A stretch of 64,000 nucleotides of DNA from Anseranas semipalmata. Lineage: Eukaryota > Chordata > Aves > Anseriformes > Anseranatidae. Below the pieces are notes generated by a model. It had not been told where the DNA came from, did no database searches, and was given only the letters and a program-made list of their open reading frames with translations. This document shows, piece after piece, positions 36,436 to 48,075 of the stretch (its first letter is position 1; the number at the start of each line of letters is the position of its first letter). A program made the position numbers and the translations under genes. The stretch lies in assembly GCA_013399115.1 (NCBI GenBank), contig VXAA01006074.1, positions 136,066 to 200,065 of the forward strand, written 5' to 3'.

Positions 36436-36536
36436 GGAGAGAAACAGACACCTCCAGAAGGCAACTCATCTCATCTATCTTGGACATCTACGTGAAGATG
36501 AAATGAGCTGCCTTTTGGAGGTGCCCATTTCTCTCC
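36436..36536. repeat. Palindromic hairpin repeat, copy A (41-bp arms, 19-base loop)
   Basis: The arm 36436-36476 is the inverted complement of 36496-36536 at 35 of 41 positions, separated by 19 bases. All six differences are transitions. In an RNA read from the minus strand, five of the six would be G-U pairs, giving an almost continuous 41-bp stem. A diverged second copy lies at 50124-50223 in the same orientation. The pair suggests a dispersed, inverted-repeat element such as a small MITE. A single-locus microRNA-type precursor is less likely. I do not recognise the family. Confidence 0.75.
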
Positions 36537-39500
36537 GCTGAGACTGAAGGGAGCCCAGGGTGACTGGATTAGATGGAGGTGATTAACGTTCAGTTATGTA
36601 CAGTGAGGTGAAATGAATCTCACCTCCTTTGAGTAATTCCTCTAGTCATGACCTAGCGGTGATTGAGAACCTCTCGAGGCTTTTCTGCATATCCTATCAA
36701 ACCCTAGCTAGGAGCAAACCTGAGCTGCTTTGCAGTTTTCTAGCAAATAAAAGCACTGCTGATCAGTCAGGTTAATCCCCGTGCAGCAGGATGTTGCTAG
36801 TCTAGGAAGGGGCAAAGAAATATTGTAGAAGCAGGTTCCAGAGGTGCCATTTCTCCAGGCTGCTCCTGCCCACCCACCCATCTCTACACCATGGCTGGGC
36901 TCAGAAACAGCTGACTCCAGATTGACTCCTGCCTGCACTACAGCATGTTCTTCAGCAGGAGAGGGATTCAAACAGTCACCTTAAGGGCTCTCGCAGCTGT
37001 CTTCTGCTGGCTACAGGCAGACGATGAGGTGCTGTAGGAGGTGGTCACTGGGCTCACTATAGTCCTTCTCTCAAAGTTACCTCTTTCCCAAGCTCAGGAT
37101 ACAGTTCATCCTTCTAAGGAGATAATCCTCTTTTGTCTTCTGTGAAAAAGTGATCTACTGTGCTGTCGGTGCCCAGAAATCTACTGCCCTGAAATTACTC
37201 CTCATAAGCAAATTAACAAACTTCATTTAATTTGGATTAAACTCTGCAGTTAAGAGCTGATAGAAGATACCAAAAATACCTGTGTAAATGCTGTGTAGTT
37301 TTATGTCTGAGCTTCTCAGAGTTACTGTCAGGCTGATGTTTGCCATGGGTGGTCCCTGGTCAGAAGCAGTGCTAGGGCCCTGAAGTATAAACTGATGACA
37401 CTTTTGCAGGGAAAGGCATAGCTGCCCTCTTAAAAAATACTGCCCTAATAAAAGCTACTGAAACTCCAAACTTGGCAGGGTCTTACTCCTCAGCAAGAAG
37501 GCGGCAGCGGTAGGTCACCAGTGCGCTCTTGCATGAGGTCCTCGCTTGTCCCCGCGTCGGTGCTGCAGCCTCCGATGCCTCGGAGCTGCGAAGTGCTGCC
37601 CACTGCCGGCAGCGCCGTCTTGCTTCAGACGAAGTGACCGCGGTGGCAGCTGAGCGGTGACAGGCTGGCCGGGGGCACGGCCCGTGGCACAGCCCCGGCA
37701 CACAGTGCCCGTGCACGTGGCATGGCACAGGCACAGCCTTCTGGCTCTGCTGAGCCGGGGCAAAGCCCGCCTGCAGCTTGTTCCTTCGCACAGCGGTCAA
37801 AATAATTATGTATCAGCTTGCACGTGTGCCCTGCTCTGGGTGTTTTCTTTCCATCTCTGTCAGCGGCACTGGTAAATGCTCAGCAAATGTCACCCTTATG
37901 CCATTGTTCTCGCTCTGCTGTTTTGCAGGCTCATTTATCTTGTAGCATCCTCCAGGCCTCGGCAGCTCTCTCTTGTGCAGGCAGCTCATTTACTGCTCAT
38001 GGCTTGTAGGGGATCTGCTTTGGTTAATGCTTTAGCAACATCTCAATATGACATATCCCAACCGATGCTTCACCCAGGCTGACATTTGTCATGGTCCTTT
38101 GACTTGGTTACAGCCAACCTGGTTGCACTGTGCTCTACTGCATGCAAGCTCCAACTCCTCGGATTCAGACGATGGGCATCTTGTGGGATGGGGTTCCTGC
38201 AAGCCCTGCCATGTCCTGCCTCGGCCCAGCTTTGTTGGGGAGAGGACAGAGAAGCCGCCACCGGTTCAGCAGTGCCACTGCCAGGCATTGTGCGGTGCCT
38301 GGGGACTCCTGCTGTCCCCTCACAGGACCGTGCGCTCGAACCACCCTAAGTTGCTGTGTGAAGATGCCACGTGTTGACTGAAGAATTTGCATTCACAAAG
38401 AAGTTAAATCAGAACTCAAGATACAGCAGAGCTCTGGGGTTGAGCCCATTTGCAATACTCATTAAACCTCGAGGAGATGGAGTTTGGGGTATGCTGGAGC
38501 CAAGACAGTCATAAAGCGTGCTGCTGGAGTCCTGGGGGCAAGTGGGCTCGTGAGGAAGCAGGGAGCCCCTTTCACGCTGACCGGCCACGCGCTGGAGAGC
38601 GCAGGCCCCTTTTGCACACTTTGGTGTAGACGCCTGCTGGGGGTGCAGAGGGCTTGCTAGAAGAGGTGGGAAGTTGATGGACCATTATACATGTTTTCCT
38701 GGCACTTGGATTTGGAAAAAGATGTGAAAAATGTATAAATGTAGTTAAGGGTCTTCTAAACTCCACAGAAAATGCACTTGTAGTATGGATTTTCAATAGC
38801 ATGCGTGTTGTTATCACAGAAGAAGTTTTTGTGGACACCTTTCTGAACTTGATAAAAGCTCCTGGTGTTGATTAAGATGTGATCAAACACACAACACAGA
38901 GGACTCCCGACAGAGGACTATACGCTTCTTACTTAACTGGAACCTAAAATTAATTGCTTGAATTACTTTAATTATAAAATTATATTTTACAATTTTGCTA
39001 CAAGTAGCCTGCGGTTGAAAATGCAAGCTTAAATTTAGCCCACATTTTTGTGGCAATAAATTAAATTGAGCAGGATCTGTCTTACAAACTCTTGTTTTAG
39101 GATGACTGGCCATTTCTGGAGTATTTATTCCTCTTAGACTGAAAACAGTCAATAATTAAACTCCAGGCTTGTTATAAATTCATTCAAACTTCATACCAAA
39201 TTTCTTCAACGGCTTTATATGTATGGAGAGATTCCAGTAGAGTTGTCAGTTTATCTGAGCATACTCAGAACTTCTCTGCTAAAGCAGGTATGTGCTGAAG
39301 TATGCTATTTAGTCCATATTGTACAGTGACAGAATAATTTATTCGCATCCTTTATTTTTCTGTAAATTAGTGATATTCTGACAAACCACGACAAAGAAAT
39401 TCTTCTAAGTGACTTTCATACTGCTAGATATGAAATGGCTAAAACAGCATCTTAAAACCTTGACAGTCTATCATTTTATAAGCCTGATTAAAAAAAAAAA

Positions 39501-42477
39501 ACTGTGGAGATACTAAGCAAATAGTTATATTCTGTTATAATGCACATAAATTACACAGAAAAGAAAAAATGTGGGTTGAAGTGGTGAAAAAACACATGGG
39601 TTTCACACTGAGCACACAAAACAAGGTGTGTGTAAGATTGTTTGTAGGCAATAGCCATAGTTTATAAAATCCTCCAGAAGAAAAGCTTTATGCAATTGTT
39701 TTTTTTTCTTTTCTTTTTTTTTTTTTTTCAAAAAGGTGCCCCCAAACTTCAACTCATTTTGGCAACATCCCGCAGCAGTTCTTCAGTTATATCTATCCCA
39801 CTTACTCAGGGTGTGCCTGTGATGACTGCAAATTTTACACTGCAGCGTGCTCTGTAATTGTGGATTAAATATTTACTTCAGCTGTTATTTGGGTATGTTG
39901 TGGGGTTCTTAGCCTGACTGTGACAGGGACACGTCTCTGACTTGGGATGTGGTTTGAGAACACTCCCATTGCCAATGCCAAATGGTTAAACAGTGACATT
40001 GAACCAGGTGATAAATAGAGGTGGGGATAGCATATCCCTTAATAGGGATGTATCTCAGCACAGTTTACGAGAAGATGAAATGAAGATGACACTCAGTTTC
40101 TACAATTTTGCTTCAGTCTGACATCCTATTCAGTCACATCTACTTGATTTGTTTGAAGTCTTTTCAGACACTTTTATAGCATGATTTTCAGTTGCACCCA
40201 AAGCCTGCAGAAGTTGATGAGAAAACTTGCCCAACGTGTGCTGCATCACACCCTTGTGCAGAGAGCATCTCCGGTCAGATGTCTTCTCTTCTATTCCTAT
40301 CCTTTCTTTAGCAAATACTTAAGAGCATTTTACATTATCTACCTAGAACATAGTAAAGGTGTCAATGCTCAGTGACAGGTTCACTAAATAACAGGATTTT
40401 GGCACTAACAATCAAAGATGCTTTAGGATCTAATAATGCGGGAAAGTTTATGGGCCAAGAGAGTACCTGGAGTTTTTGAAAATATGTTTTAGGACAACGG
40501 CTCAAGAATTAAATGAATAAATCCTTCACATCCTTACAGCTCTGGTTAGTCTGATAAGTAACTTCCCCACTTCTGGTCACACAAGAAGCCACTGATGTGC
40601 TGCCATCCTGCTGTCCCACTTGACGGCACTGCCCCAGCCAATTGAGCTGACACTTTCTGTGAACTTTTTGACACGGCAGAGCCCAGCTTGGATATGCTGC
40701 TGTTAGGAATGGTGGTTTTTATGGGTCACGTCTTCCTCAAGCATGTGTGGCGCATTTGCTTTGCGCAGCGTTTGTTGCTGCTGGCTGCCCAATTCTCTGC
40801 ATGGGCTATCAGGTGCACCCCAGCTGCTGAGGGAGGTTGCTCAGTTGAATTGCTGACAAGATGACAGCTTTGCCTCCTTCTCATGGCCCTCACTCGATCC
40901 CTTGGGTTTGCTCCCCTCTGTGGCATGGGAAAACAAAGCGTATACATGCAGGGCAATGCTAACTCTAACATTTTTCTGTGCACACTCACAGATAGAGCAA
41001 AAGAGCAACAGGTCTGCCCCGCTTGGGAAGGAGGCCATGTCCTGGAGCTACAGAAGCATGTGAAGAGGGTTCCCTCTGGAATCCCATATTTCTCAGAAAC
41101 AACATTATGTGCCATTGTACATGCTATTTATATGCCAAATACTTTTATATGCTTGCCCTCCTCTGTGTGTTTGTGGGCTTGTGAGTGTTTAAAACAACAC
41201 ACGGGTGAGCGACATAACGCAGGCATCCTTGTGAGAAGAGATGCTATGGGATCACAGAGGGAGAAGCAGGTTTGTCTTCTTCTTAACACCAGCCCAGGCT
41301 AAAATCCAGTGAAATGGGTAGGACATTTATGTATGGAATCCTAGTATTTTCTTCTAGCCTGTATTCCTTTAGGCTCATCTCATTTGGCCTGTTATTATAT
41401 AGAGGAAGCAGGTGGAGAATTCCCAGCAAGAGAAATAATATAAATGGAAATAAACTTCTCTGTGCAATCAGGCTAAACCATCTGGACATAATTCAAGCAC
41501 ATTTGTTGCATGAGAAATTCCAGGTACCAGTATGTGCTACCCAGCTCTTCATGTTTTCTGAATCTTCTGCATCGCTTTATTCTTTTTCCCCAGGACCTCC
41601 CTCTATTTCTAGTAGCAAGTTGTAGTGACAGAACATTTTCAGCCTCCCTGACAACGTAGCTAACAGTATTTGACAGATACTGTACAGTGTCCACTAGTTT
41701 TTTCTTTCCTACATTGTTAGATCTGTTTATCCCAATCTTCTGAAATCCAGTCCTGGTCCATTCCTTCTAGAACCTCCAGCTTTCTTTCTTTTCATTTAAA
41801 TTCACACACTTCTGGTGGATAAAAATAGCAAAGGTTCTGTCTGCTGACAGAAGGGCTGTCAGTAAAACAAGATTTGTTCAGTGCCTCTTTCACTAAAAGG
41901 TTGCGCTGTACATCCTTCTGGAAAAGTGCTGTTCAGACAAAGGTAAGCCACAGACAGGAACTGAGGTGCTATTTAAAAACATAAATGTCTTTATCTGCAT
42001 CTTATGCCTCCAAAGGCTCAACAGAGGACTGGCTCAGGCTGCTATGGTCCTGAAGCATATTTCCATAATGGGTCTAGATGCACAGTAGTGCAACCTGACA
42101 TTTCATTATTTTTAATAGTGTTATTGCTGGAAGGATCTGCTGATGTGAGAGCACATTCCAGCAGCAGGTGGGGTATTAATGTGGAATCACGGCAGCAAGT
42201 GCTGAAAGATACGTGGCTGGGAGAAAAGGCAGTGCCACCAGCAGGATACAGTTCATCCAGTAAGATTCAGTTACACAATATTTATAGTTCCATACCCTCT
42301 GTTTCAGGGGTGTGCAGCTGCAAAGAAGGAAGAATAAACCTCTTTCCCTACCATTGCCTCCATGGGGCACCCAGTAGCTCATTAGCAGTAGCACTTTCCT
42401 GACCAAGGGGAGAAAGGACTGCCCTGTGTGCTCATTATTGTGTCAGAGACCAAAGTTGCTTCTGATGTGCTTGCTGC
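36537..42477. other. Non-coding single-copy DNA
   Basis: Unique sequence. GC-richer patches at 37480-37800 and 38100-38380 carry overlapping chance-like frames on both strands. AT-rich block 38930-39180. T-rich tract at 39699-39728. No gene, RNA or transposon is recognised. Confidence 0.5.
39699..39728. repeat. T-rich tract
   Basis: T runs broken by two single C bases. No adjoining retrotransposon is recognised. Confidence 0.9.
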
Positions 42478-42883
42478 TGGGTGCACAACCTTGCAAGATC
42501 CACAGCACCTTAGTCACCAAAACAGTAACTGAATATACAGCTGAGCTTGCCTGTTGAACTGAATCAGAAATACCACGGTTGGTTATGGATGTTACAAAAC
42601 TGTTACCAAGGGACGGGAGGTAATTCAGGCAGGGTTGTCCATCTGGGAGGAGGCTGGGATGGAGGAAGGGAGGTTCAAGACTGGTGAAAAGGAAGGACAA
42701 GAAATGGGAGAAGTGATAATAAGAATAAAGGGGTATGCATATCTTGCCCACAGCTAAAATCAGGGCAATAAGCCACCCTGTTGCTCAGACCAGAGCACAC
42801 GAGTCAAACCTGCCCCTGTGGCTGGGTACTTTCCCTGGCTAGTGTGGGGACCTGGGGATGGAAGAACCCAGCACTCTGGTCCC
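42478..42883 (+). repeat. Unclassified dispersed repeat, copy 2
   Basis: Aligns with 5586-5977 in the same orientation. Positions 42666-42810 are identical to 5785-5929 over 145 bases with no mismatch or gap, whereas the bases just to the left differ at roughly one in seven positions. To the right, copy 2 has about 26 extra bases before the 'ggaagaacccagcac' block. The open minus-strand frame across it (42443-42751) also exists in part in copy 1, but the peptide resembles no known protein and is probably incidental. The nature of the repeat (solo LTR, other transposon, or segmental duplication) is unknown. Confidence 0.8.
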
Positions 42884-45800
42884 AGCTCCAAATGCTGTTA
42901 CACATTTGTGGCAAGCATTGTCAGATGTCCTCAGCAGCCAGGGTCCAGCATTCATGGACCACGTGAACTGCCATCAGTCTCTTGCCTTTACATGGCATCA
43001 GAAGCTCCTAGCTCCATCTTAGATGCAATCATAAACGGGCTGAAATGGTCCTGAGACCTGTGTCCTAAAACACAAAACCATCATCAGGAGATAGTAAGAG
43101 TGATTTCAATGCCAGTGGCCAAGTTCAGCGTGGCAATACTTAAAACCTGGGCAGCGGAATATGTTGGAAGTGCTCTGTAGAAACAGGAGCAGCTCATGGC
43201 TGTCAGTTGTTAATGTATTTATCTGCCATAGACCAAATGTCAGCCGGAAAACAGCTTGAGGCGTAGAAGAGGGAAAAACCTTGGCCACAGCCCAGCTGCA
43301 GTAGAAAGCATTGACATCTCAGTACAAGAGGGAGAGTGTGAGCTGATGGGACTGGCGTGCAGGAGCTGGCATGGAAGAAACATGTCCCGGTGACCAGCAC
43401 CACAGCTTGGGTGAGCTCCCTGGGACCCACAGGAGAGTGGGGAGCTCCAGGAAGCAGGGGAGATGGAGGAGGCCACCGCTTCTGCAAAGTGAGTAATTGT
43501 ATCTCAAAGCTTCCTAGTTCTTCAGTGAACTGCAAAAATGTCTCTGCCCAGAAAGGGGCCTAGGCAGGCAAAATTTTGCCATGGGCACCAAGCGTGCAGT
43601 GGTGAATGAGTCTAATAGAGTAAATATGCAAGAGAAATAATCTTCCCTTATCTCTGAAATGTATTTTAAATACTTTCAGTACTTTACATTTTCCTTTGCT
43701 TGCAGAGTGGGATAATCCCTCGGCATACTCATAACTTGACCCTCTGCTAACCCCCCACACTGATTCCAATATTTAGTTTTGATAAAAAACAAGAAGAGCA
43801 ATTGATTAAATTTGGATAAATATTTAGGAGGACTTTTTATGCCCCCCCCTCCTGCTACTGACTGTTTGATGGTTAGATGCCAGCAGAGATAGCTGAGTAG
43901 CAGTGCCAAAACCTCTGGCCAGGATTACATTGCAGAGGGTTTTGCGTGCTGCTGGAAATGGGGCATATTTAATTACAGCAAACTCCCCTGAGACAGGATG
44001 GGATGGGTCATACGAACAAGCCAATCTGCCTGCTGCAGGTAAGCAAGTCATGAATAACAAACGTACTCTAATTTAGGAATGTAAATAGAGGAATGTCTGA
44101 TTTGAAGCACCGAGGTCTGAACATTTTAGGCATCATTGTACAAATAAAGCAGGCAATTTTGTACAGCGGTTTGGGCTCAGAATGGGCCCTGGCTAAATCC
44201 ACTTTCCAATAGTGAGGTTTCAGGGGACATTTAATGATGCTGCAAGCAGCACTGCACAAAGCAAGGTAACTAGTTACTTCCTTTTAAGTTACAGCAGCAT
44301 TTTTAACTAAAAAAAAAGTTCTCTGCACATTGTTCAGATTTTGGCTATAGAAACACCACTTACAGTTATCTTAGCTTTGCATGATGGCTAACCCAAATTC
44401 ACAGTCTTTATCTCATTTAATATCACCTGCTACTTTGGGAGGATTTGCTAGCCGGTTACGCACTCTGATTTGACGATGCCTAAGCGGGAAGTGTAAAAGC
44501 CCTGGGGATGGCTCTTTCATGTGGGCCTGGCTGCCTCGCTGAGCTGGAGGCGCAGGCTTTAAGTCCCTGCAGCGCCTGTGTTCATGCTGTGTGAGCACAG
44601 CTTCACCCGGGACATGTCTCTCCTCATCTCCTCTTTTGCTGACGGAGATATTTCATGCCCAGGTTTACCTTCTCTCCCTGCTCCACTGAGTGGGAACAGC
44701 CTAGGGAGTTCAGCTCAGCCCTCCTTTCGGGAGGAATGATTAGCAAATGGTTTGTCACACCATAGACAAAGATGTCAGCTGCTGTGGCTGTGGCACATCT
44801 TGAAGGCACACCTTAAAATGTGGTGAATCCTTGGGTATGAGTAAGGCAGAACATTTTCAGGAGTACTGCTGCAGAATAGAGGGAGAAGTGAGTGTGACTT
44901 CATGGCCATCTCGGGCCACTCTGACGCTGACGTGGGTGCGCTTGGCCTTCAGATCCACCCACGGATGGCTCCTTCTGCAGGCTCTGAAAGGAGCTGCTGT
45001 TAGCTGGAGAACAAAGAGCAGGGGGAGAAGGATGCTCTTAGGATGAGAACTGCAGGCCAAGGAGAGGTCTCTGAGAGGTCTGTAGCTACATGCCCATCAT
45101 GGCTAACAAACAGGAATAGTGCCAACACACAATGATTTATTATTATATGCTTGCACTTCAAGCTTCATCTTCCTACCTGGATGTATTTTATTATTATTAT
45201 TATTATTATTATTCCCAAAATATGTTGTTTCCATCCATGAACACAAGCACAGCTGGTGAGTAAAAAAAATTGCAGAGCTAATGTGGATAGTTTTCTGTAG
45301 AGTTACCAACCAAGTTCTGGATCTATTGAGCTTGTATGTGGGAAAGCAGTTAAAAATTATTTTCACCCCATCCATTTCAGCTTTGTTGTTGTGGCACAAA
45401 ATATCTCTCATAGAAACGAGAAAAACAAACAAACAGAAACATTCAGGCAAATCACTTTTTCCATTCTCCGTGCCTTTTCAGCAATGATTCTGTTGAAAAG
45501 CTTGGCTGAAGATGACTAGGGAGTTACTCCATTGCAGGGCAGTTTTTTATCTCAAAACACAAGTAGAACAGTCATTCACATAGAAATGATATTTGGTATA
45601 AGTCAAAAAGTAAAGACTGCAGTATAGATCATATATTACAAGGGAAAAACAGGAATTTAGAACCAGGTTATCATATCCATCGCAACACAGAAGGGATCTT
45701 TTTAATGGAGAGGAATTTCTTGTTTCGCTATAATTGCCTGATGGACACCAGGTACAGCAGTTTGGGGTACTGGTAAGTGGTTAAGATGCTTAGAAAATTA

Positions 45801-47871
45801 ATGCAATTTTGGGAGGACCTTGGTCCCTCTGCAGTGTCACATCAGTCCTCAGGCTGCACAAAGGAAGGAGACGGGGCTGACAGCCCACGCAAGGGGGTTT
45901 GCCACGTATTTAGCGAATAAGCATGGAAGTCCATTGTAAGCAAAACTGGAGCTTGCTCTTTATGTCCCCTGAGGAATTTTCTTTTTTCTTTTCACTTTTT
46001 TTTAAATACCTCCAAAATTCACCCACAGCCAGCTCTTTTACATGGCCCAGTTAATGACACAACCCCCTCTGCAATAACTGAGGTACCTATACAGACAAGT
46101 AGTTAGATGTATAAACAACCTTAGTAACATTCATGGGTGCCTAGCAGGTAAGTCTGCTTTAAAGAGTGTACCAGTTAGTATTTTACAGATGCCTACATGG
46201 TAGAAAACAAACAAACAAAGCAAAACAAAACAAACAAATTCTAAAAGGTTAATATTTTTTTTTCTGTCTACCTAGCTATTTATTTATTTATTCATTCATA
46301 TTTAAGCAGGATCATCACTTGCCTTTGCTTTAATGTGATGCTGCAATTGTGCTGCTGATCATTTAGCAATCCCAGTTAAAGCAAGGAGCATATCTTCCCT
46401 ATTAACGTGCAGGGGGATCTCACCCCTCAAGTAAAATAGATGGGACACAAGTTGGGAGGGATGGGGAGGATTTGTCTCTCATGCAAGCTGGTTTTTTTTC
46501 CTTCTTCATGCCACTCTGTCCCCCACTCTGCATTTCTCATGCACACTTACAGCTGACTCCACGTAGCTTCCAGGTGCTTGCTGCTGCAACTTGCTTGCTC
46601 AGCTACAATTTGCTCTTTTCTGCAGCTATCACTTTTACTGGACTTAAACAAGACACCCATGTTCTGTACCTTCGTGACCATCTCCCACTCTGTCATCCCC
46701 TTCTGTTCAGAAGGCGGATCCACTTAATAATGTGATTTTTTGTATTTCACTCTTCATGCTACTTACGAATTGCTGCCAATTGCCAGTGCAGCCCTTCCAG
46801 CTCCATGCTGGCAGCCAAGCTTTCCTCTGCCAAGTTCAAGATGAGCTTCTTGAGATCAGGAACTTGGCTAGAAGGTGACCTTTGTGGTTGATATACGACA
46901 TGAATATGACAAGCCACAGAATTTTGGCTACTCCAGCAGGAAAATCCAAATACTAGCACTACTGTGCTCCCATTCACTCAGCTGATTGCTCACAAGGCAG
47001 TGAGTGCTGGTGTCAAATCAGACACTTCATTTAATGGTAGGAATGGAGCCAGAGGACCAGCAAAGCCACTACTTGAGTATCGTGTTATGCAGCCATCTTT
47101 CCTGACGCTCTGCCCTTGGGGTGCCCTCAGGATATGTGCATGGCTGGTTGCCATCCTCACTAGCCACTGGTAGCTCCCTAAAATCGTGCTGACTCAGCTG
47201 CCACCACAAGAGCTCACCAGCTGAGCCGTGTCCGGGCTGACAAACCTGGGAGCAGTGTTAGCCAAAAATAACTTGCATATTGAAGCTGGTAATGGAAAAG
47301 AAGTTATCTCACGATGATCTATTGGGCCCTTCCTCGAGCGATCCGTGCTTTATAACTTATGGGAATCCAAGATATGTCGTGCTTGTCTCCCAGTTCTTAG
47401 CGCTGGGATTTGTAAGCATAGCACGGATGTGGATAATGAAGGCTTGGTGTGCATCTGACAATCAGCATGGATAACAGAAAGCTGCTTTGCATTGGCAGTG
47501 TGTTACAGTTGTATCTGGAGTGAGAAAAATAACTCTCAACTTCTAGCAAGCCCGAGAAGAAACCCCGAACTTTAATTTGCATGTTTGTCACTTAGTAAAT
47601 AGAGGCATTTGCTATTTCTGTTTCTAAAAGGCACTGATGTTGCTGGGAGTGATGCAGTGCTGTGGGAGCTCCTGCTTCCTTCTGCTGGGATGCTGTCCCA
47701 TAGCTGTCCAAGTTTCCTCTTGCAGTGACGAGCTTTGATCTTTGCATCCATGGGGCAAGAATGGAAAATATCATAATGGGCTTCTCAGACTGGGCAAGTG
47801 TGTAATATAGTAGTAAATCTGAGAGTTCGGAAACGCAGAATCAGCTTTCGACTATGTTCCTTAAGCCTGGA
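42884..47871. other. Non-coding single-copy DNA
   Basis: Unique sequence with an (ATT)n microsatellite at 45188-45213 and scattered A-rich and T-rich words at 46200-46310. No exon, RNA gene or transposon is recognised. Confidence 0.5.
45188..45213. repeat. (ATT)n microsatellite
   Basis: More than eight pure TTA units in a row. Likely polymorphic in length. Confidence 0.95.
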
Positions 47872-48075
47872 AGGGATGCAGGTGGCTCAGTAGTTAAAAA
47901 TTGTTTGCCTTTGGGGCTCTGTGCTTGCAGAACCTGTATTTAATCCCCTTTTGGTTCATCTGGAGGAAAAAGGAAAGATCTGGATAAAACCCTAGGTGAA
48001 ACCTCAGGTCCCGGGTGAGTGTAGGCATCCTGTGTGAGCCTGGGGACTTCATTACTATCTGTAAAGAGAGGAAAT
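47872..48075 (+). mobile_element. Probable tRNA-derived SINE relic
   Basis: TGGCTCAGTAGTTA at 47883-47896 fits the RNA polymerase III A box of tRNA genes exactly. About 50 bases later, around 47935-47946, 'tgtatttaatccc' is a degenerate B box (7 of 11 positions of GGTTCGAATCC). Downstream, 'tgtgagcctggggacttcatt' and 'ctatctgtaaagagaggaaa' are reminiscent of the MIR/CORE-SINE body (tgtgaccttgggcaagt...catctgtaaaatgggga). A working tRNA is unlikely because the stems and B box are degraded. It is an ancient SINE by inference; the exact family is not settled. Confidence 0.4.

Noticed and set aside
36436..36536. microRNA precursor
   Set aside because: The size would allow it, but a second diverged copy exists and there is no evidence of expression. 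A dispersed inverted-repeat element is the simpler reading.
37480..38400. Overlapping frames in a second GC-richer region
   Set aside because: CpG content is modest, there is no splice donor of good quality that I can see, and frames on both strands overlap. Not called as a promoter or gene.
47872..47960. Possible functional tRNA gene
   Set aside because: The A box is good, but the B box and stems are degraded. A SINE relic fits better.
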